Positions 15,792 through 24,366 of a DNA stretch of 24,552 bases are shown one piece after another. Under the pieces are notes generated by a model. That model did not search any database. It was not told the origin of the DNA and was given only the letters and a program-made list of their open reading frames with translations. The DNA comes from Clostridia bacterium (GTDB lineage: Bacteria > Bacillota_A > Clostridia > Christensenellales > Aristaeellaceae), in contig JAGBBE010000090.1 in assembly GCA_017938645.1 (NCBI GenBank), forward strand, positions 1 through 24,552. Direction: 5' to 3'. The translations under genes and the position numbers were made by a program. Position 1 is the first letter of the stretch. The number at the start of each line of letters is the position of its first letter.

Positions 15792-16349
15792 TCACTCTCC
15801 CTTTAACTTTCCTTCCGTCCAGTGCTTGCGGCAGAGGGAGACGTAGCTTTCGTTGCCGCCGAGGACGATCTGTTCGCCTTCCTTGACAACCTTGCCGCCG
15901 ACGACGCGGGCGTTGCAGGTGGCCTTTTTGCCGCACCAGCAGATGGTTTTGACTTCCTCAATGGTGTCGGCCCAAGCGAGGAGGCACTGGCTGCCTTCGA
16001 AGAGATTGCCCTGGAAATCGGCGCGGAGGCCGTAGGCGATCACGGGAACGTTGTCGACGTCGACGATGTGGACAAGCTGTTCGACCTGCGCGCGGGTGAG
16101 GAACTGGGATTCATCAACGATGACGCAGTCGTAGTCGCGGACGTTGAACTGGTCAAGATCCTCGATGAAATTGGCTTCGCACTGCAGTCCGCAGCGGCTG
16201 CCGATGATGGTTTCGCCGTCGCGGTTGTCGAGCTTGGGCTTGAGCATGAGCACCTTCTGGCCCCGTTCGAGGTAGTTGTGGCGCACCATGATGGCGTTGG
16301 CGGACTTGCTGGAGCCCATTGCGCCGTAGCGGAAGTAAAGCTTGGCCAT
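15792..16349 (-). CDS. tdk: Thymidine kinase (type II)
   Basis: Tdk phosphorylates thymidine to dTMP with ATP in the cytoplasmic pyrimidine salvage pathway. The protein has 185 residues, close to bacterial type II enzymes. The P-loop is GAMGSSKS (9-16), the Walker B-like DESQF is at 79-83, and the zinc site is C137-x-C139 in TICWCGKKAT and C173-x2-H176 in YVSLCRKHW. The GGNESYVS lasso/substrate segment precedes the last zinc pair. Start: ATG at 16349, 10 nt after GGAGG. It is the last gene of a minus-strand cluster after a TPR lipoprotein gene, 27 bases downstream of that gene's stop. A compound structured repeat follows directly. Confidence 0.98.
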   Translation of the reverse strand: MAKLYFRYGAMGSSKSANAIMVRHNYLERGQKVLMLKPKLDNRDGETIIGSRCGLQCEANFIEDLDQFNVRDYDCVIVDESQFLTRAQVEQLVHIVDVDNVPVIAYGLRADFQGNLFEGSQCLLAWADTIEEVKTICWCGKKATCNARVVGGKVVKEGEQIVLGGNESYVSLCRKHWTEGKLKGE

Positions 16350-16376
16350 AAAGAATCGTCCTCCGGTGTAGTTGAT

Positions 16377-17165
16377 TTAGTCGCGGTTTTCCAGCTCGAT
16401 GCCAAGGCGCGGCGCGAGCTGTTCGGCGCGTTCGGCGGCATCGCGGAAGCCGGAAAGACCGGTGAAAAGGTCGTAGGCGGTCAGGAGATCGCCGTTGGCT
16501 TCGGCGGTGTCGGCCAGCGCGTACTGGCTGTCGAGGTGGATGGTTTTGCATTCGGTGGCCTGTTCGGCGCTGGAAAGATAGTCGCCCAGCATGGTGAACA
16601 GGATGCTTGCGTCGTTGTAATTGCCCTGCGTTTTGAGGGCGATGGCGCGGTTGTAAATCTGTCCGCGCAGGTTGTAGAGACGGTCCTCGGCGTCGGAAAG
16701 AGGCACGGCGGCTTCATATCCGTAGAGGGCTTCCTCGTACTCCTTGTTTGCCTCGGCAATGCGCGCGGAACAGTACTGATACCACTGCGGCGCGTCCTCG
16801 AAATCCTGAAGGTTGAGGAACGCCAGCGCAGCCTCGGCGAACTGTTCGCTTTCCATGAGCGCATAGGCGGAGCAGTAGTCGTAGCGCTCCTGACCGTACA
16901 TGAAGTCCTGCGTCTTTTCAAAATAGGGCGCTGCGGCGGCGTACTGTCCCTGCTCATAGAGCACCAGACCACGCGAATAGGCGGCGTAGGTGGGTGCGGC
17001 GGCCTTGTTTCCGAGGCGTTCAAAGGCGTCGGCAGCCTCTGCGTACAGGCCGTCGGCAAACAGTTCAACCGCCTGATCGTAGGTGTACGGGCGCGTCTGC
17101 GGCGTGCAGGCGGTGAACAGCGCAAACAGGCAGATCAGCAGGAAAAGCAGGCGTTTTCGATGCAT
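16377..17165 (-). CDS. TPR-repeat lipoprotein
   Basis: The 262-residue product is probably anchored to the outer face of the membrane. It has an N-terminal basic stretch, a hydrophobic core and a lipobox LFTAC with the acyl-anchored cysteine at residue 20. The rest is rich in Ala/Tyr/Glu helices of the tetratricopeptide kind, for example AVELFADGLYAEAADAFERL, GLVLYEQGQYAAAAPYFEKT and DASILFTMLGDYLSSAEQAT, so it likely scaffolds protein contacts. Partner unknown. Start: ATG at 17165, 6 nt after AAGGAG; an in-frame GTG at 17183 overlaps the GNAT stop and is less likely. It lies 14 bases after the GNAT gene, so the two are surely co-transcribed. Confidence 0.88.
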   Translation of the reverse strand: MHRKRLLFLLICLFALFTACTPQTRPYTYDQAVELFADGLYAEAADAFERLGNKAAAPTYAAYSRGLVLYEQGQYAAAAPYFEKTQDFMYGQERYDYCSAYALMESEQFAEAALAFLNLQDFEDAPQWYQYCSARIAEANKEYEEALYGYEAAVPLSDAEDRLYNLRGQIYNRAIALKTQGNYNDASILFTMLGDYLSSAEQATECKTIHLDSQYALADTAEANGDLLTAYDLFTGLSGFRDAAERAEQLAPRLGIELENRD

Positions 17166-17179
17166 GCGCGGCTCCTTTG

Positions 17180-17749
17180 TCACTTTTTGAGAAAGTCGGA
17201 ACGGACGATGGCGTAGAGATCTACGTCGGCGTAGCGTCCCTTGTTGTAGATGCGCTGGCGCAGGGTGCCCTCGTGGCGCATGCCTGCGTGAACCATCACG
17301 CGGCCGCTGGCGGGATTGTCGCTCTCATGCTGGGCCTCGATGCGGTTGAGCCCCAGCTTGGTAAAGCCGAATTCCACAATGGCTGTGAGCGCCTCGCTCA
17401 TGTAGCCCTGATTCCAGTAGGATCGGCTCAGGCTGTAGCCGACCTCGGCAGAGCGGTTGTCCGTCTGCACCCACATGAAGCCGATGGTGCCGATCATCTT
17501 GCCGCTGTCGCGCAGGGCAATGGCAAAGGTGCCGGGCGAAGCGTTGCGGTACTGGCGCAACAGGAAGCGGATGTATTCGCGCGTCTGATGGATGGAGCGG
17601 TGCGCATCCCACAGGACGTGGCGCGCCACCTCGGGGTCGCGCGAGTATTCGTACATGTCCTCTGCGTCCGACATGCGCACGGGACGCAGCACCAGCCGCT
17701 GGGTGAGCATGGTGGGCAGATGGCTGAAAACCTCCAGATAGGTCTGCAT
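17180..17749 (-). CDS. GNAT family N-acetyltransferase (RimJ/RimL type)
   Basis: The 189-residue enzyme should transfer an acetyl group from acetyl-CoA to an amine, possibly a protein N-terminus or a small molecule. The start LTQRLVLRPVRMSDAEDMYEY is typical of the RimJ/RimL branch. The acetyl-CoA binding segment is GYSLSRSYWNQGYMSEAL (104-121), followed by FTKLGLNRIEAQHESDNPAS and the GMRHEGTLRQRIYNKGRYADV motif close to the C-terminus, all as in that branch. ATG at 17749 has AAAGGAAG about 12 nt upstream, a rather distant site; ATG at 17710 is an alternative. It is the first gene of the cluster with the TPR lipoprotein and tdk. Substrate unknown. Confidence 0.93.
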   Translation of the reverse strand: MQTYLEVFSHLPTMLTQRLVLRPVRMSDAEDMYEYSRDPEVARHVLWDAHRSIHQTREYIRFLLRQYRNASPGTFAIALRDSGKMIGTIGFMWVQTDNRSAEVGYSLSRSYWNQGYMSEALTAIVEFGFTKLGLNRIEAQHESDNPASGRVMVHAGMRHEGTLRQRIYNKGRYADVDLYAIVRSDFLKK

Positions 17750-17848
17750 GACAGAAACGGCTTCCTTTACTTCAACGATTGATTTTGCAGCTTTTGCAAA
17801 AATACGGGAACGTTTTGCGCCGCTGATTCGTTTGTTCTGGTGTGGGAC

Positions 17849-18394
17849 TTACGCGTTGAGACGATACCACGCCATCATCAGGCCCAGCGCGGTCTTGGCG
17901 TCGCGGAATTCGCCGCTCATCACGCGGTCAACGGCTTCCTTCAGCGGCATCTTGACCACGTGCAGGAATTCGTCCTGATCGGGATGATCCTCGTGCTGGC
18001 TCAGACCCGTGGCCAGATAGAGGCCGATGTGCTCGGTGCAGAAGCCCGGGGTGGTCACCACGTCGGTGAGCAGCTCGAACTTCTCGGCGCGCAGGCCGGT
18101 TTCCTCTTCCAGCTCGCGCACGGCGCAGTCGTAGGTCTTTTCGCCCACGAAGTCCAGCTTGCCGGCCGGAATTTCAAGGGTCATCAGGTCCATGACCACG
18201 CGGTGCTGGCGCACGAGGTACACATTGCCCTCGGCGTCCACGGGAATCACGGCGGCTGCGCCCTTGTGATGCACGATTTCGCGCGCGGCGGTCTTGCCGT
18301 TGGGCAGAGTGACCTGCATATGGCTTACATCAATGAGAATACCTTTGAAAACGGTTTCATCGGATACGGGGATTTCACGAAGATCTTCGTACAT
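17849..18394 (-). CDS. Nudix hydrolase, ADP-ribose pyrophosphatase-like
   Basis: The 181-residue protein resembles NudF-type enzymes that hydrolyse ADP-ribose to AMP and ribose 5-phosphate. It has the N-terminal strand segment (FKGILIDVSHMQVTLPNGK), the family signature REIVHHKGAAAVIPVD, RQHR, LEIPAGKLD, and the Nudix box (residues 78-101) with AVRELEEETGL. The box has one extra residue between the first Gly and Glu (GKLDFVGE instead of the usual GKLD-x-GE). The TTPGFCTEHIGLYLATGL segment is also typical of the family. The ATG at 18394 follows GGGAGG at 9 nt; longer upstream reading is unlikely to be translated. It stands alone, with about 100 bases to the GNAT gene and divergent from the large surface protein gene. 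Confidence 0.95.
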   Translation of the reverse strand: MYEDLREIPVSDETVFKGILIDVSHMQVTLPNGKTAAREIVHHKGAAAVIPVDAEGNVYLVRQHRVVMDLMTLEIPAGKLDFVGEKTYDCAVRELEEETGLRAEKFELLTDVVTTPGFCTEHIGLYLATGLSQHEDHPDQDEFLHVVKMPLKEAVDRVMSGEFRDAKTALGLMMAWYRLNA

Positions 18395-18582
18395 GGTATG
18401 TCGCCTCCCAAAGTCCATTCTTATTTGTATTCGCTGCGCAGCCCCGATACCCCTTGTTTGAAAACGAAAAAGACGTATGACTTCCGGCGTGCAGCCTGTA
18501 ACAAAAACCTGATGGTTGCGAAAATGTTTCAAAAATGCGTTTATTCGGTAAAGAAACAGTGAAAATTTCCTGCTGTGTTTTC

Positions 18583-18611
18583 TTGACATGACAGGATAAA
18601 CCCCGTACAAT
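18583..18611 (+). promoter_or_regulatory. Sigma-A promoter of the large surface protein gene
   Basis: A perfect TTGACA (18583-18588) is followed after 17 nt by TACAAT (18606-18611). Transcription should start near 18618, giving a 50-nt leader with an AAAGGAGG ribosome site 8 nt before the ATG at 18670. Confidence 0.85.
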
Positions 18612-18669
18612 AAGATTGGCCCAATAGGCCACAGGAATATGAAAACCCTTATAAAAGGAGGAATTATAG

Positions 18670-21600
18670 ATGATCGGACGTATGGCGGGTGCTTTCAGAC
18701 GGATCTGTGCGCTGATGTTAAGCGTATTCATGGTTTTGTCACAATTTGCGATGCCCGTGTCTGCGCTTGCGCAGGAGATGGAGTATCCGATGATCACGCT
18801 GCACTATGCGGACGGTGAGACAACCCAGTCTGTAACGGTATGGCCGGGCCTGTACGGCACGGAGGCCGTGTATTGGGCCACGCTGCCGCAGATCGCGCTG
18901 GAAAGCGGTCTGACGCTGGAAATCACCCCCGGTGCGGATGAAACCATTGTCTACAATTCCAGCAACGGCTATGAGCTGTATGCATGGGACGCGACCGCCG
19001 TGGACGGCAATCCGCTTACGTGGATTGAAATGTACCGCGACGGCGAATGGCTGGCGTCCTGCCCGCTGTATGTGTCCACGATGCCCATGCCCGAGCCGGA
19101 GCAGCAGGAGCCGCAGCCTGCCACCATCACCGTGGTGTATGCCGACAGCCAGACTGGCGCGACGCTCAACAGCTACAGCGACGTGTACTACGCCGGTGAG
19201 CACGCTTTCACGCCCAACGCGGGCATGCTGCCGGAAAACTATACGCTTAACAACGAAAACACCGTGTATGTCACCGTGTTCGAGGACGGCACCGCGAGCC
19301 AGTATGAGGTCGTGTTCTTTGCGACCTATAACGAGCCCGTGGTGGAGCCCGTGCCTGCGACCATCTCCGTGGTCTACAAGGACAGCCAGACCGGCGAAAT
19401 GCTCAATGGCTTCAACGACGTATTCTACGCCGGTGAGCACGCCTTCGCGCCCGAAGCCGGCATGCTGCCGGAGAACTATACGCTGGACGACAGCAGCACC
19501 ATCTACGTGACCGTATACGAGGACGGCACCGCGAGCCAGTACGAGGTCGTGTTCTACGCGACCTACAACGAGCCCGTGGTGGAGCCCGTGCCTGCGACCA
19601 TCGCGGTTGTGTACAAGGACAGCCAGACCGGCGAAACGCTCAACGGCTTCAACGACGTATTCTACGCCGGTGAGCACGCCTTTGCGCCCGAAACCGGCAT
19701 GCTGCCGGAAAACTATACGCTGGACGACAGCAGCACCATCTACGTGACCGTATATGAAGACGGCACTGCGAGCCAGTACGAAGTCGTGTTCTATGCGACC
19801 TATACCGAGCCGCAGCCCGATCAGCCTGAACAGCCTGCCGAACCCGTCGAAGCGATCGTGATGGTCTATTACGTGGGCGCGGACGGCTATCCCGTGTTCG
19901 AGGAAAGCCACACCTTCACCGAGGGCGTGTATACCATCGCCGCCCATGAGCTGGAAGGCTATACCCTCAATGAGGGTCAGCAGACCGAATGGACGGTCGA
20001 AGTGGACGCCTACGGCAATGTGAGCCATCCGACCATCCTGTTCAACGTAACCAAAATCGAAGCGCCGGCAGAGCCCGAGCAGCCCGAAGAACCGGAGCAG
20101 CCTGAAGAACCCGAGCAGCCGGTCGAGCCGGAAAAGCCCTCCGAGCCCACGCTGCCCGAAGGCGCAACCCTGATCGAAACCCTCAACTGCGAGGGCAAAA
20201 CCACCACGCAGGGACTGAACATCCGCAAGGGCCCCTCCACCAATCACGACAAGGCCGGCAAGATTCCCGTGAGCGGCACGGTGGTGGCCGTGCATATGTC
20301 CGTTCAAAACAGCGAGGGTAATCTGTGGTACCAGATCACCCATGAAGGCGTGACCGGCTATGTGTCCGGCATGTATATCGAGCTGATCTCCGCCGAACCC
20401 GTGAGCGCCGAAGTGACCATCCACTATATGGCCGACGGCGCGGAGATTCCCGGATGGAGCGCCTATACCACGTCTGTTGAGGAAGGAACGCATCCTGTGA
20501 GCGGCTTCATCGCCGCCATCGACGGATATACCTTCCTGTCCGCCAGCGCCGAAACGATCACCGTTGACCAGAACGGCGCAAATCCCGCCGAGATCATCCT
20601 CACCTACGAGCGCAATCTCGTCAGCGGCGATGTAACCATCCACCATGCGGATCAGGACGGCAATATCATCGCCCAGAGCCAGACCATCACCCTTTCCGAG
20701 GGCAGCTACAACGCCTCCGGCTATCAGATGATGATCGACGGTTATACCTTCGTATCCGCCAGCGCGGATATTATCACCATTGACCAGAACGGAACCACTC
20801 CCGCTGAGGTGATTCTCACCTATCAGCGCAATCCGGTTACTGCGGAGATCGTGCTGCAGTTCGCGGATGAACAGGGCAATCCCATCGCCGAAAACGTCTC
20901 CATTGAACTGGGAGAAGCCAGCCACGCCATGGCTGAGCGCCAGCTCTCCATCCCCGGCTATACCTTCCAGTATGTCATTCCCGAAACCGTGAACGTGGGC
21001 GCGAACGGCGCGGATGCGCAGCTGGTCACCTTCACCTATCAGCGCGATCCCGTGACGGCGGAAATCATCTTCCACTATGTGGACGAAACAGGCAATCCCA
21101 TTGCCGATTCCACGCCCAATCCCATGGGCGAGGGCAGCTATGCCATGGCCGACTATCACAAGGCCATCGACGGCTATACCTTCCAGTACGCCTCTCCTGA
21201 AGCGCTCACCATCGGCGCGCAGGGCGCGGACGCCTCCGAAATCACCTTCGTGTATTCGAAGGATGAAATCAAGGCGCAGGTCAGCTTCCTCTATGCCGAC
21301 GACCAGGGCAACGCCATTCCCGGCCTTGACAGCCGCGTGGAGACCCTTGGCGAGGGCACGTGGAATGTGTCCGACTATGCCTTCGATGCGCCCGCAGGCT
21401 ACCTCTACAGCGGCGCAAGCGCCCAGCAGATCACCGTCACCCGCGAAGGCGCATTCCCGGCGGAGGTGCTCTTCACCTATACCCGCCTGCCCGACAGCGT
21501 GACCCTGCCGGTGTACTACCTGGACGCCGACCGTGAGACCCTGATGGAAACGCAGCTGATCACCTTCACTGCGCAGGACTTCGGCAAGACCTTCGCCGCC

Positions 21601-24318
21601 TCCGACTTTGGCCTTGAAGCGCCCGCCGGTTATGAATACGCCGGTGTGAGCAGCGAAACCGTCATCGTGGACGAGCGCGGCGGCCTCACGCCGCAGGCGC
21701 TGGAGTTCACCTATACCCTCAAACCCAAGGCCAAGGCCTCCGTCACCTTTGAATACCTCTCCACCGACGGCAAAAAGGTGGCTGATATCCTTGTGACCGA
21801 GCTGGCCGAGGGCGAACACGACGTCATGGAGTATGCCGCCAGACCTGAGAAGTACAACTTCGTGGAGGTCAGCAGCCCCATCGTAACCGTCACCGCCGAC
21901 GGCAAGGCCGATCCTGCCGTGATCACCTTCACCTATGAACCCGTGAAGGACAAGGCTACCCTCAAGGTGCACTACCGCAACGCCATCGGCGAGGATTTCC
22001 CCAACTCTCCCGAGATCCGCGAGCTGCCCGTGGGTACCCACACCATCACGCCCACCGCGTCCTTCGCGCCTGCCGGATATGCGCTCAGCGCCTCCACGCA
22101 GAGCTATACCGTGACTGTGGGCGGAGACCTGGTGGCCGAGCCCAACAGCGTCTTCTTCACCTATTACGACGCCAGCGTCACCGCCGACGTGACCGTGCGC
22201 TATCAGGACAGCGTAAACGGCACCGTGATCGCCGAGGAAGTGCGCAAGCTCACGCCCGGCACGCATAATCTGGAGCCCGATGAGGCGCTCATCGCCACCA
22301 AGGGCAAGTATGTGCGTTCCAATTACAACACCAACAGCCGCGTCATCGTGGACGAAAGCGGCAAGGCCGATTACACCACCGTGCTGTTCTACTATCAGCC
22401 TGCCGAAACCCAGAACTACCTCGGCTACCTGCTGGTGACCCAGCAGACCTCTCTGCGCGAACAGCCAGGCGCAAGCGCCGCTTCGAAGGCTGTGCTGCCG
22501 GTGGATACGGTGATCCTCACCAACGGCCAGCAGATGAGCGGAGCCACCGAGTGGTATTCCTCCGTGATCCAGACCGGCGCCGCTGCGGGCAAGCTGGGCT
22601 GGGTGAGCGGCGATCATGTGCGCCGCATCTCCAGCGAGGAAGCCGCCGCGCGCATGGAGGAGGAAAAGGAAAACAAGGAGCCTGAGCAGAACCCCGGCCT
22701 CTACATCACCCTGATGGACGGTGTGCCGCTGCGCCGTTACATGACCACCGCCTCCGAGGCCAAGTACCTCAAGATCAACGTGGTCGTCACCGTGTCCGGT
22801 CAGGAATACGATCAGAACGGCTATCTCTGGCACAAGACCCGCTACGACGGCGTGGACGGCTATGTGCGCGACGGTCAGCTGCGCAAGCTCACCTCCGACG
22901 AGGTCGATGAGTACCTCTCCGGCGGCGGCGATACCTCCACCGGCACGCCGGATCAGTACGATCCCAACGGCGCGTCCAGCTACGGCTACATCACCTCCGA
23001 CGGCGTCAACTTCCGCTCTGAACCCGGCGGAACCCGCATCAAGATGCTCAACAAGTACGCCATGGCGCTCATCACCGGCACCCGCGTGGTCAACGGCGTA
23101 ACGTGGTATAACGTCAACTACTCCGGCCAGGTCGGCTGGGTGCACGGCGATTACTTCCACCAGATGAGCCTCACGGAGTTCACCTCCTTCATGGGCAGCA
23201 CCGAGTACTATCAGGGCATCACCAACAACACCACCGTTTCCACGCCTGTGACCCAGAAGCCGTCCTCCGGCTCCACCGGCTCGGCCACGCAGGGCAATGT
23301 GTCCTCCGTGGAGGACTGGAACGTAGGCGCGTGGCAGAACCCCAATGCGGGCGTGCAGAGCACTTGGCAGCCCTTCAATCCCTATGCAACGCCTGCCGCC
23401 ACTGCTGTGCCCAACGGCACCTATACCACCGATGCGGACACGAAGTTCTATCAGTCTGCGAACACCAACTCCGGCGCGGTTACGCTGCCCAAGGGTGCGG
23501 AGATCAGGATTACCGGCACGGTGATGCTCTCCGGCACCAAGTGGTATGCCGTGACCTACGACGGCAAGACCGGCTACATCCGTTCTGACGACCTCGGTTC
23601 CGTTTCCGCTACGCCCACGCCCGCGCCGACCGCGACCTTCGCCATCGGCACGATGATTCCCATCAACTACGAGGACGAGAGCAAGGAAACCCAGACCAGC
23701 AGCGTGCCGTGGGGCCTGCTGGCGGGCGCTGTGGTGCTGGTAGGCGGCGCAGGCGGCGTATACGCCTACGCGCTCAACCAGAACAAGCGCCGCAAGGCCG
23801 CTGCCCGTGCGGCGGCTGCCAGACGCGCCAAGGCTGCTTCGGCGGCCGGAACCACTGCGGCCAGTCCCTATGCACGCCGCGCTGTGGCTGCGCCCAATCC
23901 GCAGAGCACCGCGCCTCAGGCAGGTGTGCAGCCGGTGCGAAATCCCTACAGCAGCGGAACCATCACCGGCAGTGCCGGAACCATCACCGGTAGTACCGGA
24001 ACCATCACCGGCAGTGCGCCTGAGAGCACTCCGACTGTCAACCCGTACATGAAGCCTGTATCCAGCCAGCAGGGAGTCAATCCCTTCAGCGCGGCAGGAG
24101 CAGCCATGGCAGGCAGCCAGCGCGAGGAGAGCAATCCCTACGCCGCGCCTGTGACGGAAAAGCCCTCTGCACCGGTTTCCAGCAATCCCTATGCAAGGCC
24201 CATCGGCACGGTGGCGCCCGCTGCGCAGGAGACTGCTGATGGCGAAACCGCCGTCCGCCGCCGCGCGACGCGCATGCAGCGCTATCACGCCGCGGAGAGC
24301 GACGAGGGAAATGAGTAA
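18670..24318 (+). CDS. Large repeat-rich surface protein with SH3b domains, one TM helix and NPY-motif tail
   Basis: This 1882-residue protein has a signal peptide (cleavage near ALA-QEM, residue 34) and a strongly repetitive exterior. Three 79-residue repeats span about 150-386 (copies 2 and 3 nearly identical). Then comes a Pro/Glu-rich spacer (465-495). An SH3b domain (504-573) is followed by about nine 73-79-residue MucBP/beta-grasp-like repeats (576-1244; recurring FTYQR..PV, DGYTF). Further SH3b-like domains lie at 1253-1319, 1343-1407, 1438-1496 and 1575-1643. A transmembrane helix (about 1680-1701) and a basic stop-transfer stretch (NKRRKAAARAAAARR) give a type I topology. The cytoplasmic tail (1702-1882) carries NPY/NPF motifs at 1758, 1791, 1804, 1822 and 1839, plus SPY at 1732. 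No LPXTG. It likely serves adhesion or envelope attachment; the tail role is unknown. Start: ATG at 18670. Confidence 0.9.
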   Translation: MIGRMAGAFRRICALMLSVFMVLSQFAMPVSALAQEMEYPMITLHYADGETTQSVTVWPGLYGTEAVYWATLPQIALESGLTLEITPGADETIVYNSSNGYELYAWDATAVDGNPLTWIEMYRDGEWLASCPLYVSTMPMPEPEQQEPQPATITVVYADSQTGATLNSYSDVYYAGEHAFTPNAGMLPENYTLNNENTVYVTVFEDGTASQYEVVFFATYNEPVVEPVPATISVVYKDSQTGEMLNGFNDVFYAGEHAFAPEAGMLPENYTLDDSSTIYVTVYEDGTASQYEVVFYATYNEPVVEPVPATIAVVYKDSQTGETLNGFNDVFYAGEHAFAPETGMLPENYTLDDSSTIYVTVYEDGTASQYEVVFYATYTEPQPDQPEQPAEPVEAIVMVYYVGADGYPVFEESHTFTEGVYTIAAHELEGYTLNEGQQTEWTVEVDAYGNVSHPTILFNVTKIEAPAEPEQPEEPEQPEEPEQPVEPEKPSEPTLPEGATLIETLNCEGKTTTQGLNIRKGPSTNHDKAGKIPVSGTVVAVHMSVQNSEGNLWYQITHEGVTGYVSGMYIELISAEPVSAEVTIHYMADGAEIPGWSAYTTSVEEGTHPVSGFIAAIDGYTFLSASAETITVDQNGANPAEIILTYERNLVSGDVTIHHADQDGNIIAQSQTITLSEGSYNASGYQMMIDGYTFVSASADIITIDQNGTTPAEVILTYQRNPVTAEIVLQFADEQGNPIAENVSIELGEASHAMAERQLSIPGYTFQYVIPETVNVGANGADAQLVTFTYQRDPVTAEIIFHYVDETGNPIADSTPNPMGEGSYAMADYHKAIDGYTFQYASPEALTIGAQGADASEITFVYSKDEIKAQVSFLYADDQGNAIPGLDSRVETLGEGTWNVSDYAFDAPAGYLYSGASAQQITVTREGAFPAEVLFTYTRLPDSVTLPVYYLDADRETLMETQLITFTAQDFGKTFAASDFGLEAPAGYEYAGVSSETVIVDERGGLTPQALEFTYTLKPKAKASVTFEYLSTDGKKVADILVTELAEGEHDVMEYAARPEKYNFVEVSSPIVTVTADGKADPAVITFTYEPVKDKATLKVHYRNAIGEDFPNSPEIRELPVGTHTITPTASFAPAGYALSASTQSYTVTVGGDLVAEPNSVFFTYYDASVTADVTVRYQDSVNGTVIAEEVRKLTPGTHNLEPDEALIATKGKYVRSNYNTNSRVIVDESGKADYTTVLFYYQPAETQNYLGYLLVTQQTSLREQPGASAASKAVLPVDTVILTNGQQMSGATEWYSSVIQTGAAAGKLGWVSGDHVRRISSEEAAARMEEEKENKEPEQNPGLYITLMDGVPLRRYMTTASEAKYLKINVVVTVSGQEYDQNGYLWHKTRYDGVDGYVRDGQLRKLTSDEVDEYLSGGGDTSTGTPDQYDPNGASSYGYITSDGVNFRSEPGGTRIKMLNKYAMALITGTRVVNGVTWYNVNYSGQVGWVHGDYFHQMSLTEFTSFMGSTEYYQGITNNTTVSTPVTQKPSSGSTGSATQGNVSSVEDWNVGAWQNPNAGVQSTWQPFNPYATPAATAVPNGTYTTDADTKFYQSANTNSGAVTLPKGAEIRITGTVMLSGTKWYAVTYDGKTGYIRSDDLGSVSATPTPAPTATFAIGTMIPINYEDESKETQTSSVPWGLLAGAVVLVGGAGGVYAYALNQNKRRKAAARAAAARRAKAASAAGTTAASPYARRAVAAPNPQSTAPQAGVQPVRNPYSSGTITGSAGTITGSTGTITGSAPESTPTVNPYMKPVSSQQGVNPFSAAGAAMAGSQREESNPYAAPVTEKPSAPVSSNPYARPIGTVAPAAQETADGETAVRRRATRMQRYHAAESDEGNE
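19117..19812 (+). repeat. Three tandem 237-bp coding repeats
   Basis: Repeat period is 79 codons: about 19117-19353, 19354-19590 and 19591-19812. The second and third copies are nearly identical in nucleotide sequence, the first is diverged. Each encodes VVY.DSQTG..LN...DV.YAGEHAF, MLPENYTL, VTV.EDGTASQYEVVF.ATY. Confidence 0.9.
23956..24018 (+). repeat. Triple 21-bp in-frame repeat in the cytoplasmic tail
   Basis: Three copies of GGAACCATCACCGG plus a variable end (23956-23976, 23977-23997, 23998-24018) encode GTITGS(A/T) three times in the tail between NPY motifs. It is probably a slippage-prone linker; length may vary among strains. Confidence 0.85.
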
Positions 24319-24324
24319 CAATTG

Positions 24325-24366
24325 AAAAAGAGGAGCTGATGCCGGATGGCAGAGGCTCCTCTTTTT
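24325..24366 (+). terminator. Intrinsic terminator of the surface protein gene
   Basis: AAAAAGAGGAGC (24325-24336) pairs with GCTCCTCTTTTT (24355-24366), with a small inner GCC/GGC hairpin. It lies a few bases after the stop codon and ends in a T run. Confidence 0.9.

Noticed and set aside
23956..24018. Regular short repeats as a possible CRISPR array
   Set aside because: The 21-bp units are directly adjacent without spacers and lie in frame in a coding sequence.
24200..24318. Possible sortase signal at the end of the surface protein
   Set aside because: No LPXTG-like motif is found; the membrane helix is followed by about 180 residues, which does not fit a sorting signal.
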